Made by a program: the position numbers and the translations under genes. From positions 124,001-188,000 of the forward strand of contig BEDY01000004.1 of the NCBI GenBank assembly GCA_002335605.1: a stretch of DNA of 64,000 nucleotides, written 5' to 3'. Shown in pieces: positions 9,521 through 20,703 of this stretch. Source of the stretch: Prillingera fragicola (taxonomy: Eukaryota; Basidiomycota; Tremellomycetes; Trichosporonales; Trichosporonaceae). The stretch's first letter is position 1; each line of letters opens with the position of its first letter. The notes beneath the pieces are model-generated. The model was not told where the DNA came from, did no database searches, and saw only the letters and a program-made list of their open reading frames with translations.

Positions 9521-11358
9521 ATGAGCTCGTCATCAAACACGCCTAGCGCCTCAACGCCACTCCTCCCCTCGGGCTCTAGCGTTCCGGGCTACTTTCCACG
9601 CACGCGCAGGCGGCGGCGCAGCAGCAGGTGGCGATCGCCGCCGATCTATGCCTTTCCGGCCGTGTTCAGTGGGATCCTGTTTGCGCTCGTGTTTCTGGTA
9701 GCTTGGAACGCGTCCGACGGGCACTGCCGACAGGTGTGGCTGTGTCGAGCTCTTGGGGCTGTAGAGGAGCCGTGGGAGGAGGTCTGGGAGCGGAGTGCAG
9801 GGGCTTATGCCCCGTGGCGGAGTTTGGGCCATGGAGGTGGGAGGCATGGGTTGCCTCCTGGGTGTGAGGTGGATCAGGTGTCCATTGTACGTCCTGTACT
9901 CTGGGGATGCGATGCTAATAATCCAGCTACACAGGCATGCGGAGCGGTATCCTACACCTGAAGCGGGTGAACGCCTGATCAAGACGTTGGCCAAGCTCGA
10001 CTCGCGTGGCGTTCGTGTGCCCAAGAGTCGTGATCTGTCGTTCTTGCGATGGGCAGACCTGTCTCTGGACTCTTGGGAGTTTGGAAATCTCACTGCAGCT
10101 GGAAGGGAAGAGTAGGTATTGCCGCAACGGACAGCAGCTCACATCCCAGGGCCTACAAGTCGGGCGAGGTGTATGCCAAACGGTACAAGTCTCTGGCAGA
10201 CGCCGACGGCCTGTTTATCCGCACCACCGATAACGGCCGAGTACTCAAGACATCAAAGTACTGGGAACGAGGATTTTTGGGCCTCAAGCGCAACCACTCC
10301 GTCCTGCCCGACGTTGTGATTCCGGAAGGCTCGGTGCGTCCAATCCACCTACGCACGTGCCAGCTGACCTGTGAACAGAAGATGAACAATACCCTCTCGG
10401 TCCACTCGTGTACCAAGTTTGAGGAGCTGAACCCTCCCGATGGGCAAGCTGCAGCAGACAGCCTTGAAGTGCTTTTGAAAGACGCTGCGGAGCGTCTCAA
10501 CTCGCAACTCGACCCAGAGCCGCAACTCACGACCAGTGATGTGCGGCGGCTGTCAGATATGTGCGGCTACGACACGGCCCGCGAGAACGACGGGTGGAGC
10601 AGGTGGTGTCGCATTTTGACCCAGGATGAGTGGGACATTGTCAGCTACATTGCCGACGCTGAGAGGTGGTACCACGTCGGCGAGGGTAGCGTAAGTTCCG
10701 TACCGTAATGGCGACTGACCACCAGCGCTTCGGCAAACTCATGGGAGCCGGTTATGTCAATGAACTCATTGCCCGTCTCACAGACTCTGTACCCGAGGAC
10801 AGCACGACTGTCAACGATACACTTGACCGCGATCCATCAATGTTTCCCCGCGGCGGACACCGCATCTTTGCCGTGCGTCACCCCCTGGTTGCAAGCTAAC
10901 GCACCCAGGACTTCACTCATGACAACGAGATGATCGAAATCCTTACCGCCATGGGAGTACGCAAGATGCGCCGCAAGCTGCCCGTCACGCATGTTGTGCC
11001 CAGCGGGGAGCGCAGGTTTGTGCTCTCACAGCTCATTCCGTTTGGTGCTCGCTGGGCGTTTGAGCGAGTGTCATGTCCTGCCGTCGAGTCCGAGCAAGAG
11101 GCCCATGCTGTGGGTGAAGGTGAAGACAAGAAGATGGTCCACTATGTGCGCGTTCTGCTCAAGTGAGTCTTTTGGTTCTGGCACGGGTTGGAAGCGGGCT
11201 GACACCACAGCGACAAACCAGTGCAAGTTGACCACATGGCGTGTCGCTCTTCTGAACACTCTGAGCACCACCTCTGCGAGCTGAACGGTTTCATCGAGTC
11301 GCAAGTATTCGCGACAGACGAGGCACACTGGGCCGGGTGCAAGCGTCCCAGCAGGTGA
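9521..11358 (+). CDS. Histidine acid phosphatase family protein with N-terminal membrane anchor
   Basis: Model join(9521..9886, 9927..10111, 10150..10690, 10726..10872, 10909..11162, 11211..11358), 546 aa. Five introns of 35-48 nt are all in phase. Residues about 42-62 form one hydrophobic segment after an Arg-rich stretch (RTRRRRRSSRWR), which looks like a signal anchor (type II membrane protein) rather than a cleaved signal peptide. The catalytic phosphohistidine motif is LHRHAERYP (His126), a variant of the canonical RHGxRxP. The distal proton-donor motif is THDNE (about residues 416-420). Family members include acid phosphatases, phytases and multiple inositol polyphosphate phosphatases; they hydrolyse phosphomonoesters in secretory or extracellular space. 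Conserved tail cysteines (VSCPA, HMACR, HHLCE) fit disulfides. Its stop codon is only 66 bp from the MSH1 stop on the opposite strand. I used ATG 9521; an in-frame alternative start upstream is possible. Confidence 0.85.
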
Positions 11359-11424
11359 CCGAAAATATTCTCATTGGGTGTTCTATAGGTTGTATCGTTG
11401 TATGGATGTAAAATGTAGGTATCA

Positions 11425-14400
11425 TCATGATGCAGGGTTTGATGAGCGCGAGTCGGCAGCGTCAAGTGCCTCGAGGGTTGTTTGAGCTGCTTCCAGAAAG
11501 TTGGGTGGCATGCCTGCGAGCTGGGCTGCTTTCTGGCTTCGTCAGTGACAGCCGGATCAGAAGACTGACAATGGCATGCGAGTTGAAATTGATGCCCGGT
11601 TTGAGGCGGTACGAGTAGGCAAACGAGTCGCCCATCTCGTCGACGTCGGTGCACCAGAAGCTGACGCCTGGGCGCACGTCCTTCGGGTCAGAGACGAGTG
11701 CCACGCCGTTGCTGGTCTCAGTGTTTCCGCCTAGCATGCTGGCGAGCTCGTGATAGTGTGTCGCAAATAAGGTACGACACTTGATGTGGTTGAGAATGTA
11801 GTCTAGCGTTGCGTAGGCGATCGCCATGCCAGCGTTCAATGTGGTGCCACGGCCAATCCTGGAATGTCAGCGTCAATCACCGTTGAGGACGTACTCGTCC
11901 ATGATCACCAGCGACCTAGGTGTGGCGTGCTTCAGAATGGCGGCTGTCTCAATCATCTCGAGCATGAATGTGCTGCGGTCGCGATACAGATCGTCACGGG
12001 CACCAACTCGCGAGAACACACGATCAACAACGCCGACCTCGGCGCTGTCTGCTGGCACAAAGCAGCCCGATTGAGCAAGGATTGTGATGACAGCCGCTTG
12101 GCGGAGGAGAGTACTCTTTCCACCTTGGTTTGGACCGGTGATCACATGAAGATGACTGGACGGCGTCATGTGGGTCGAGTTAGGAGTAAATGTGCGTGCA
12201 GAGTGAAGCAGCCCCGCTTCAACCGACGGATGACGACCGTTGACAATATCGAGCTCGGTACTACCTGTTCAGCGCCGAATATAGATGTTCACTCACCCCT
12301 CATGCACAGTAGGTCGCACATAGTTGAGGTCAATAGCAGTCTGGGCAAAGGCGTTGGCCATGTCCAGCTCATCGATGAGCTCGGCATTGTGGCGGATGGT
12401 CTCGCCATGTTCAAGCACCATAGCGCGCAAGCGAATCATGGCCCTCGTTTGAGCGACACCTAGCTCCTGGAATGCTCGGTCCAGCTTAGAGCCAAGGGTA
12501 GACCATTCCTGCACATGTTAGTACTACTGCACACCGCATTGTTGGACCCACGCTGTAGGCAAATGTCCTACTAGACCGACTCTCCGAGACAGTGTGGAAC
12601 AGATCGGACGCCGCCAGTTGAGTGCCTTCGCTCTTCTTCTTCACATGGACCACAAACCCATTGCGGTTGTTGCTGACCAAGGTAAGCGAGGGAGCAGCGT
12701 ACTGTTCACGCAGATCCGCTTCCATCTTGTCGCGAGCGGCATGGAACCGCTTAATGCGCCTGTGCAAATCTCGGAGCTCGGTTGAGAAGCTGACTTCAGC
12801 AATGGTACGCTCACCAGCGCACTCACCTTGGACGGATCCACCACATCTTCCTCTCGTTATCCTCCCTCTTGCGCTCCTCCTCCTCGCGCCTCGTCCTAGC
12901 TGTAGGCTTCACGGGCTCAACCATTGCGTCTCCTGCCGCTTCTACGCCATCCTCGCCGTCTTCGGGCTGTCGTCGGGGAATGTGCTCCTGATCGATGGCA
13001 TCTTCAATTGACAGTGCGAGATCCTCAAGTGGCTGGAAAGCAGCGACAAACTCAGCTAGGCGGTCGATGCCCTCTGCTTGGTCTGACGTGCCCTTTCGAC
13101 TGGTCTTCCTGCCCTCAAAGCTGATAGCAATCTGAAGCCTATCAAGCACTTGCTGTACACTGCGAATCCAGCGAGCAACGTCCCACACGTCGCTCCCGTC
13201 GCCTCGGCGAGAACGGAAGCGTTGCAGGATACGCATCACGTCGCTTAGTGACCGTAGCTGGTCTCGAATGTCAGTGCGGAGAGCCTCACGCTCCTTCAAG
13301 CTAGAAACCAGGGCGAGGCGAGCGTTGATAAAGGGCAGTGATGTTGACGGGGCTGATAGCGTACGCCTCAGGAGGCGGCCACCTGAGTCGGTCACTGGGC
13401 GATCGATGACAGAGAGGAGCGTTCCCTTCTGGCTGAGCAGCAAGGTCGAACTGCCGGGGCCAGTGGCCGCGCCACCTCCGGGTCGGTAGACGTGTCGGAT
13501 TTCAAGAGCCTGGAGCGTCGCAGCATCAATGTGCATTTGGGTCGTCTCCGACTCGCGGCTGAAGTCCTCTGGGTCCTCAGGTATTGGCGGCATGGAGTCC
13601 CGAAGGGCATACTGAAGATGTTGTCGGAGGAGCGTGATAGCCTGGCGCTCGAGTTGACCAGGCGTGAGGGAAGTGTTCCGTTTAGGCTTGGTGACATCGA
13701 CGCTGGCAGGCTCGAAATCGGTGAAAGATACGTGGACACCCAAAACGCGAAGCAGAGGTAGAAGACTGCCAGAGACGCCAGATTCGGTGTCTTCTGTCTC
13801 CCAAGCATCACGCCACTTGGAGTCAAGCACAACCTCGCGCGGGACGATACGCGCAAGCTCGTCCTCAATTTGTCCCAGAGTCGCGGCCTTGGTGAAGAAC
13901 TCGCCAGTGGACACGTCCGCGTAAGCCAAGTAGAGAGGCAGCTGATTCTGAGCGTCAGCTTCCTCACCCTCGACTTCGCTAGGAGGCTCTCCGGCGGCAA
14001 TCGCCAAAAGATACCGGCTCTCGTTTCCCGTGAGCCAATGCTCGTCAATCAATGTACCGGGGGTAACGATCCGGGCGACCTTGCGAACAATATTGCCCGT
14101 ATCGCGAACAGGCTGTAGGGGGTCGTGCTGCTCATCCACCACAGCCACTGTCTGGCCAAGATCATGCACCAGCAACTTGAGATATTTGTCGCGTTGATGG
14201 ATAGGGAAACCGGTGAAAGGGAATGATCCAGTCTTGTAGGTTTTGCTGGTCAGCTTGATGCCGAGGAGCGAAGACAGTTGGATCGCTGGCTCAAAGTAGG
14301 ACTGTTGAGGGTTAGCAGAGTCTGGCTGGGCAGCATACCTCGTAGAAGTTGCCAACCTGCGTCAGGAGAACACAGTCCGGGAAGCGTCTCCAGTTCTCCC

Positions 14401-14809
14401 ATACGAGCCTCGCAAGGTCCGTCTCTGGAATGGTTCCAGCGGCGACTGCTCGTCGATAGTCGGCCTCCTCAGAGTCAACCGTGGAAACTGAAGGTTTCCT
14501 GCTTGGGGACGTTGCTACTTGTCAGCGATACATCTTTATACAGAGCTTACATTTCTTGGAAACCTTTGCAGGGGTTGACTTTGCTCCTTCCAAAAAGTCC
14601 TCTAGTGGTCCGACTTGATGGCCCTCGGCATCCAGCTTGTGACTTGGTAAGTCACTCAAGGACAGCGAGACGCGTTTAGATTTAGTGGAAGCCGCCCTTG
14701 ATACCCTTGCCGCCCAGCCTTTGAGCGATGGACAGGCTTGCCTTGAGGCCAGTTGGGTCGGGGGAGTTGCCAGGGCCCCATAGCGCGTTGAAGCCCTTCT
14801 CAACAACAT
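11425..14809 (-). CDS. MSH1: MutS homologue MSH1, mitochondrial DNA mismatch repair ATPase
   Basis: Model complement(join(11425..11532, 11570..11858, 11895..12260, 12297..12508, 12552..12789, 12827..14301, 14339..14517, 14551..14809)), 1041 aa. Every junction keeps phase. The N-terminus ([17 protein letters not shown]) is Arg/Ser/Ala-rich without acidic residues, a likely mitochondrial presequence, which with the sequence type separates it from nuclear Msh2-6. The mismatch-binding domain is recognisable at [16 protein letters not shown] (the Phe-x-Glu region), followed by connector and lever/clamp domains. The ATPase shows Walker [12 protein letters not shown], Walker B VIMDE continuing to IGRGTT across an intron, and the H-loop LFATHYHEL. 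Msh1 proteins maintain mitochondrial genome integrity. Walker A has Gln where MutS proteins usually have Met. It converges with the phosphatase gene; ARP5 diverges from its 5' end. Confidence 0.93.
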
Positions 14810-15162
14810 ACAGGTGGAGGTTTCAAGGAACCCTGTCCACTGACTGGCTCAACGTGCACAGGAGCCCGCTGCAGATACAGTTCTGCCACAAATGGGCAAT
14901 AAACCTGAATCGTTCAAGTCGTCCTGTATGCACAAGTGTGCTGACGCGACCTTTTGGAGGGTAACAATGAGAGTTGGGTGGGACGGATGACGGAAAGTGG
15001 ACGCGGACATGATCCACTTTTGGTCGCGGCCAGGCACGGGCAGCCTCTGCATGAATCCAAGAGACACCAAAATGACAGCTGCCATCAACGGCCCACTCAC
15101 TCTCATTGTCCTCTCTTTCCCTTTCCTAGACTCGCCCACGTCGGCATCCCTCCTTGTTTACC
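14810..15162. promoter_or_regulatory. Divergent promoter region between MSH1 and ARP5
   Basis: These 353 bp hold both 5' ends. The plus strand becomes pyrimidine-rich just before the ARP5 ATG, typical of leaders in this window. No named box was recognised and no ORF is credible. Confidence 0.5.
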
Positions 15163-17774
15163 ATGGAATCGTCGACGAAGGCGCGCTTGGCGTCATCGTC
15201 GTCGACCCCTCCGACCCCCAACGTTGTCTACATCCCGGATGGTGGCCCTTCCACATTCGAGCCGCTCGCTCCGTTCAACTACCACTCGCTGGATGGACAG
15301 GACCCCTCCATCTGCATCGATAATGGTATGTAGTGCTTCTTCGTGTGGTGGGCTGACAGGGTACAGGATCGCAATCATGGCGCGCAGGCTTTTCCACAAT
15401 GTCAAACCCGTACATTGACCAGCCCAACATTGTGTCGCGATACCGCGAGCGCAAGCTGGGGCGCAACATGCTCCTCTTTGGCAACGACTGCGAGGTGGAC
15501 TCCAACTCGCGTTCAAATGCTCGCTCCATGTTTGACGGCGATCTACTCGTTCACGGAGATCTCCTGGTAGGCCAACAAGTCGTGACTTGTAAGCTAATGA
15601 ACGTAGGAATGCGCATTGGACTACACTTTCCTGACCCTCGGCATTGATTCGAACCGGATCGAGCAGCCGATTGTTATGACTGAGCGCATGGCCAACCCTT
15701 TGTTCACTCGGGCTAGTATGTGTAACACACGTTGCGGGCGCGGGGCTGACAAACAGTGACCTCGGAGTTGCTCTTCGAGCTGTACGGTGCACCAGAGGTT
15801 AGCTTCGGCATCGACTCGCTCTTCGCCTTCTCCCGTCATCAGCACCAGGATGGCCTCTCTGTCAACCTGGGGCACAACTCGACGACTGTCATGCCCGTTG
15901 TCGACGGGCGTGGCGTCTTGTCACGAGCGAAGAGGTGAGTGGTAAACAACTTCAAATGGAATGTCACTGACAGCGCCAGGATACCGTGGGGCGGCGCGCA
16001 GGCTTCCGAGTTGCTGCTCAAGCTTGCTCAACTCAAGTACCCATCTTTCCCTTTGAAGGTGACTGGATCGCAGGCCACGTTCATGTACCGCGAAACATGC
16101 TTCTTCGCCTCCAATTACGAGGAAGAAATCTTGTCGCTTGCCAATCCAGCCAAGTTGACAGAAATGACCAAGGTTGTCCAGTTCCCCTACACCCAACCAG
16201 TAGGTCGAATAGCATTTGCTACACGGCCGACTCTGACACGATACACAGGAGGTCATTGAGAAGAGCGAAGAGGAGATCGCAGCAGCTCTGGAACGTCGCA
16301 AGGAGCAGGGCCGCAGGCTGCAAGACATGCAGGCTAAGCAGAGGGCTGAGAAGGTGCGTGCATGTGTGTGCCTTTGTCTGACATTCCAGCTCGCAGCCAA
16401 GATGGCTGAGATGGATGAGTACAAATTGATTCTCGCGGAGCGCGCAGGCTTGAAAAAGGTCGAGTTCCAAAAGCGCATCTCTGACGCCACACCTTTCGAG
16501 TCTGAGGCTGAGCTTGAGGCTTGGATCAAGAAGACTGAGGCTGAGATTAAGCGCAAGCAGCGCCGCGACTTGGGCGAGGATGCCGAGCCCGAGGAGGAGC
16601 CCACATTCCCTATGGCTGATCGCCCGGACGAGGAGCTCAACGAGGATGAGATCAAGGAGAAGCGGAGGCAGAGGTTGATGCGGGCTGGATGGGAGGCCCG
16701 CGTCAAGGTCAGGGAGGAGAAGAAGAAGGAGAAGGAGCGATTGGTGAGTTAGGCGATTCTGTCCCTCGACTAACGCGTGTAGGAGGAGATCCAGCGATTG
16801 GACGACGAGGAGCGCGAGAACAACCTCACGGGCTGGGCAGCCAAGCTGCGCCTTGAGCAAGACGCCGTTATTGAGCGTATGCGTGAGCGTAAGAAGCGTC
16901 GTGCGCAGATGGGAGACCGCAAGTCTGCGGCTGCCCAGAACCGCATGAAGTCGATTGCCAACCTCGCTGCCGAGTCGACCGGCGGCAAGAAGAGGAAAAA
17001 GGGAGACGACGGTGAGTCATCCGCCTCAGCTTGATGCGCATTATCTGACAATGCGCAGAGAAGGACGACGGCTTTGGACGGGACGACTCTGACTGGGCTG
17101 TCTACCGCGAGATCGGAGGAGAGGACGACTCTGAGGCCGAGGAGGACGATGTCGCGACTCTCGAGGCCGTCGAGACCAAGCTGTTGCGGTTCGACCCCCA
17201 CTTCACCGAGAGCGACACAATGATTGGCCGGGCTCACGCCAAGAATGCTCTTCTCAACGCCTTTGTCCGTGGCGGCACCGATGGACGGTACGACCCCGAA
17301 AACATGCAGCAGAGCTACCAGATCCACCTGAATGTCGAACGTATTCGCGTGCCAGAAACATGGTTCCAGCCTGCAATGTTTGGCGTTGACTCGGCTGGTC
17401 TGGGCGAGGTCGCTGGGTGGTTGCTGAACGGTTTTGACGATGACGTGCGCGCAAGGCTCATGCAGGTGAGTACTCCTCCCAGGGCAAGACCCAAGCTGAC
17501 AGGACAGTGCATAGTCGTTTCCGGCGGCTCGACCAGCCTCCCCAACCTCCTGCCCCGCATGCGCAACGCCCTCACCCCCGTGCTCCCCTTCCGCACCCCA
17601 CTAAAGATCATGGGCACACTGGACGGCGGCGACCCCCGCCTGGAGGCATGGAAGGGCATGGCGCAGTGGGCGAACAGCGCGGCCGCCAAGGCTGCACGCG
17701 TCACCCGTGCCGAGTACGAGGAGAACGGCGGGGAGTGGCTCAAGGAGCACGCCTGGGGGAACGTTGGGCCTTAG
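15163..17774 (+). CDS. ARP5: Actin-related protein 5 (INO80 complex subunit)
   Basis: Model join(15163..15325, 15367..15566, 15607..15715, 15757..15934, 15980..16199, 16249..16353, 16390..16743, 16783..17011, 17059..17465, 17508..17774), 743 aa, close to yeast Arp5. Actin-fold landmarks are the N-terminal nucleotide loop (CIDNGSQSWRAGF), VVDGRG... (phosphate-2 region) and the C-terminal VVSGGSTSLPNLLPR block. In the middle (exons 6-8) lies a long Glu/Lys/Arg-rich helical insertion with runs such as REEKKKEKERL, the hallmark that separates Arp5 from actin and other Arps. Arp5 pairs with Ies6 in the INO80 chromatin remodeller and couples ATP hydrolysis to nucleosome sliding. The nine introns are 36-49 nt. 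It converges with the carrier gene downstream. Confidence 0.93.
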
Positions 17775-18153
17775 GTGGGCCGTGGCGGAGTGGAGAGTGG
17801 AAGGTGGATATGCAGGGTTGGCTCACCCGCACAGAGCACTGTAGATTACAGCCAGCTTTATGAATAGAGCTGCACTCAACACCATCCGTACTCTCGCCCT
17901 CCTTGCGAACAGCTCCTGAGCGTTAGAGATACTGACTACTTGGCTTTTGCTTCGCTTGAGACCCGTTGACGATAAGCGATTGACTCTGGGAGATGCAACG
18001 TCAACGAGAGTGACCAGTAACAACCGCGAGCTCTACCAAATTAGTGTACCCACAACCGTGTTCGTAGGCATTGCATTCCCAGAGGCTGTACAGTACGATA
18101 CCCATGCAGAAAGACCAAGATCAACAGATCCCACGCGATCCCAAACCCACACT
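17775..18153. other. Convergent 3' region between ARP5 and carrier gene
   Basis: These 379 bp of 3'-flanking sequence shared by two convergent genes hold no credible ORF, RNA gene or repeat that I could see. Confidence 0.5.
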
Positions 18154-20020
18154 CTATGCAACACTCTCGATGTAAGGAGGGCCGAGGTGCTTGCGGAACA
18201 CGGTCGAGAGAGCCTCGACAACGAGGAGCAGAACACCACCACCGGGAGCAAGACGGAGCACCTTGGGCGCAAAGCCCTTGTACAGCGCGCCGACGCCCTC
18301 CTCGCGCGCAATCTTGGCGATCATGGGGTAGGTCCACTCGCCAGTGGCGTGGAGCTGGAGACGCGACTTGGCGACATCGACTGGGCGTGTCAGCGCCGTG
18401 GCTCCAGAAGGCACGCTTTACTTACAGGGAGTGTTGATGACGGTTCCAATGAAACCACCAACGGTACCGGCGGCAAGGTTGTTGAGCATCTCAGCCTGCT
18501 TGGTCTCGGCCTTGGGGAGCATGGCCTTGATCTGGAAGATGGAACCGAAGTAACCACCGTTCCACCACCAGTGACGCCAGAAGGTGGGCTCCATTCCCTG
18601 GTAGAGACTGCACTGTCAGCATTGTACAACTTGGGAGTCTACGCGCAAACTCACCCAAGGACACCGTTGCGCTGGACGACCTTCTTGACAACGTCAAGAG
18701 GACCGCTGTAGGTCGAGGCCTTGTCCTGCATGCGGATCTTGACCAGCTCGAAGGGAGTGACAATGAACGACTCGGTGGCACCGGCGCAGCATCCAGTGAG
18801 GAGAGCGAGCGACTGGGTCATCTTCTTCTTGCCGTTGTCGGTGAAGAGAGCACCCCACCAGCCGTTGGCACCGACTGCGAGCGTTAGCCATGTGCCAGTC
18901 TCACTGGCAGTTGTTACTCACACTTGACAGCACGCTTAGGCGCCTCCATGAACAGGGGCGACATGATACCGCGGTAGAGACGGCCGGCACCCTCCTGCTT
19001 GACAATGTTCTTGAAGGTGGTCATCATGCCGGCAGGGTTCTTGCTGGTGTCCAGCTGCTGGCGAGTCTTGACGACATCGAGGGGGTAGAGCAGCTGTGTT
19101 GTGTTAGTGAGCTGTCCAAGGAGCACGACTGGACTGTGTAGGACACCAAAACAGCAGGGGTCACCATCGAACAACCTCTCGGAAGCTCCAAACTGCCCTG
19201 CAGCACCTTTCCGGCGACACGAAGACTCTCCGAAACGGTTTTGGGTGTCCAGTCCTAGAGCACAAGGAGCACACCCGGACGTCCTCATCCAAAATATCGT
19301 GCACACCACATCAGGTCGGGAACTTCAGGTTTGACCGAACGCCACCGCATCCATGCACCCGAGATTGGGCCATGGTATGGGATTTTCGCCCAGCAGCCCC
19401 CATTCCGGCCTCTGGGATTTTGGATGTAGCTCTGCGGTGCAGAAACATGTCCACTGGCCACCACAGATGTTCGGTTGAAGTCCATAACGACTTGCTTAGG
19501 CTGCAACTCGCGTCCAGGCTGATACTGAGGTACCTCCGGCGGCGCCGGACATGAGATGGCCGGAAATGGCCGGTAGCTCGCGCGAGCTGCTTGCGAGTGG
19601 GGAGGAAGGGGGACAGAGTGGTGGGGACGTGATACGTACGAGGAGCTCAGTGACACCTAGCTTGGTCAGCTTTTGTACTTGCAGAGGACGTTAAACTTAC
19701 CGGCGATGGCACCGGCGGTGAAGGTGTACCCGAAGGGGAGGGGCGCTGCGTGTTTGTTAGCTACAGGTCGACATTAGAGACAGCGAGGCGAGAGGATGGC
19801 GTGAGAGACGGCTTGAGTCATCCACTATGCATGTGTATGACGAGGGCCGTACGCGATGCGCGGATCCCTGCGCCTCGTAATGCTCGACACGGTGTTGGAA
19901 CAGGTCGATTTGTGGGGCGCCCTCTGCCCTCTGCCGCCCCTCATTCGTTGCCAACCTGTTCATGCACGCGTCGCCAGCACAAGTAAACTCACGAAGGGGG
20001 GCCTTGACTGGCGAGGACAT
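18154..20020 (-). CDS. ODC1: Mitochondrial 2-oxodicarboxylate carrier (SLC25 family)
   Basis: Model complement(join(18154..18380, 18426..18607, 18655..18874, 18922..19093, 19640..19656, 19701..19745, 19993..20020)), 296 aa, the standard length for this carrier family. Three tandem repeats carry the carrier signature PX[DE]XX[KR]: YPLDVVKTR, TPFELVKIR and TPFDVAKSR. The sequence (AGVTELLLLYPLDVVKTRQQL, then APGGGVLLLVVEA near the end) follows Odc1/Odc2, which exchange 2-oxoadipate and 2-oxoglutarate across the inner membrane and so supply lysine biosynthesis. Two oddities are read directly. Exon 3 is only 17 nt (GVTELL junction). The intron after it is 546 nt, more than ten times the local norm, and the first intron is also long (247 nt). 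Both are needed to keep the carrier intact. Confidence 0.9.
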
Positions 20021-20703
20021 TTTTGAATGTTACAAGCGAGAGTGGTGAGTAGAGAGGTACAAGAGAAAGGACGACAGTTGGCGAGCACGCGTGGTAGGTC
20101 GGTCGTTCCCGGTGGGCCGTGATAAAAGTCGGCTCGGTGTTGGCTCAACGCTGCACAGGGACATCTTGCTCGGTTGGCCGGAGCAAGAGCCCCGCCCCCA
20201 TCCCTCACTCCAGGATTCCTGCACTCAACGCCACGGTGCCCTTGCTCATGGTATGCCTAGCAAATCGGGGACTCCGATGCCTCACGTTCCTTGACCAGGT
20301 GCTGCTGCCCATCGCGTGGCCATCGTCTCGTGATTGGCGAGATTTGAGCCGAGCCGCCGGGATAGTAATTCCTTGGATGTAACCTCTTGTCGCGCGTCTA
20401 GTTCAAAGAAAGTCATGTTCCGAGCCTGACCCGTGCGGTGGGCATGTGCTTCGCCTACATGCATGAACATTGTCAAAGCAGTCACGCTGTCGCAGGATGC
20501 ACTCTGGGACGCGACCTCGACAGCACTCTTCATGAACCATGCAATACATCGATATCCAAGAAACTCGAAACCCGAAATCCGAGTCACCCGAAAAGTACAT
20601 GACATCCAAAAGAGCTCACACAGTGCTGTCCGATTGACTCCTCCAATGTGAGCACTGCACAGAAACAGCCTGCAGCCTCGATTGCAACCAGCTAGCGCCA
20701 GGC
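20021..20703. other. Intergenic region between regulator gene and carrier promoter
   Basis: These 683 bp contain the carrier promoter and leader (right part) and the 3' flank of the upstream Zn2Cys6 gene (left part). No gene, RNA or strong repeat seen. Confidence 0.45.
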
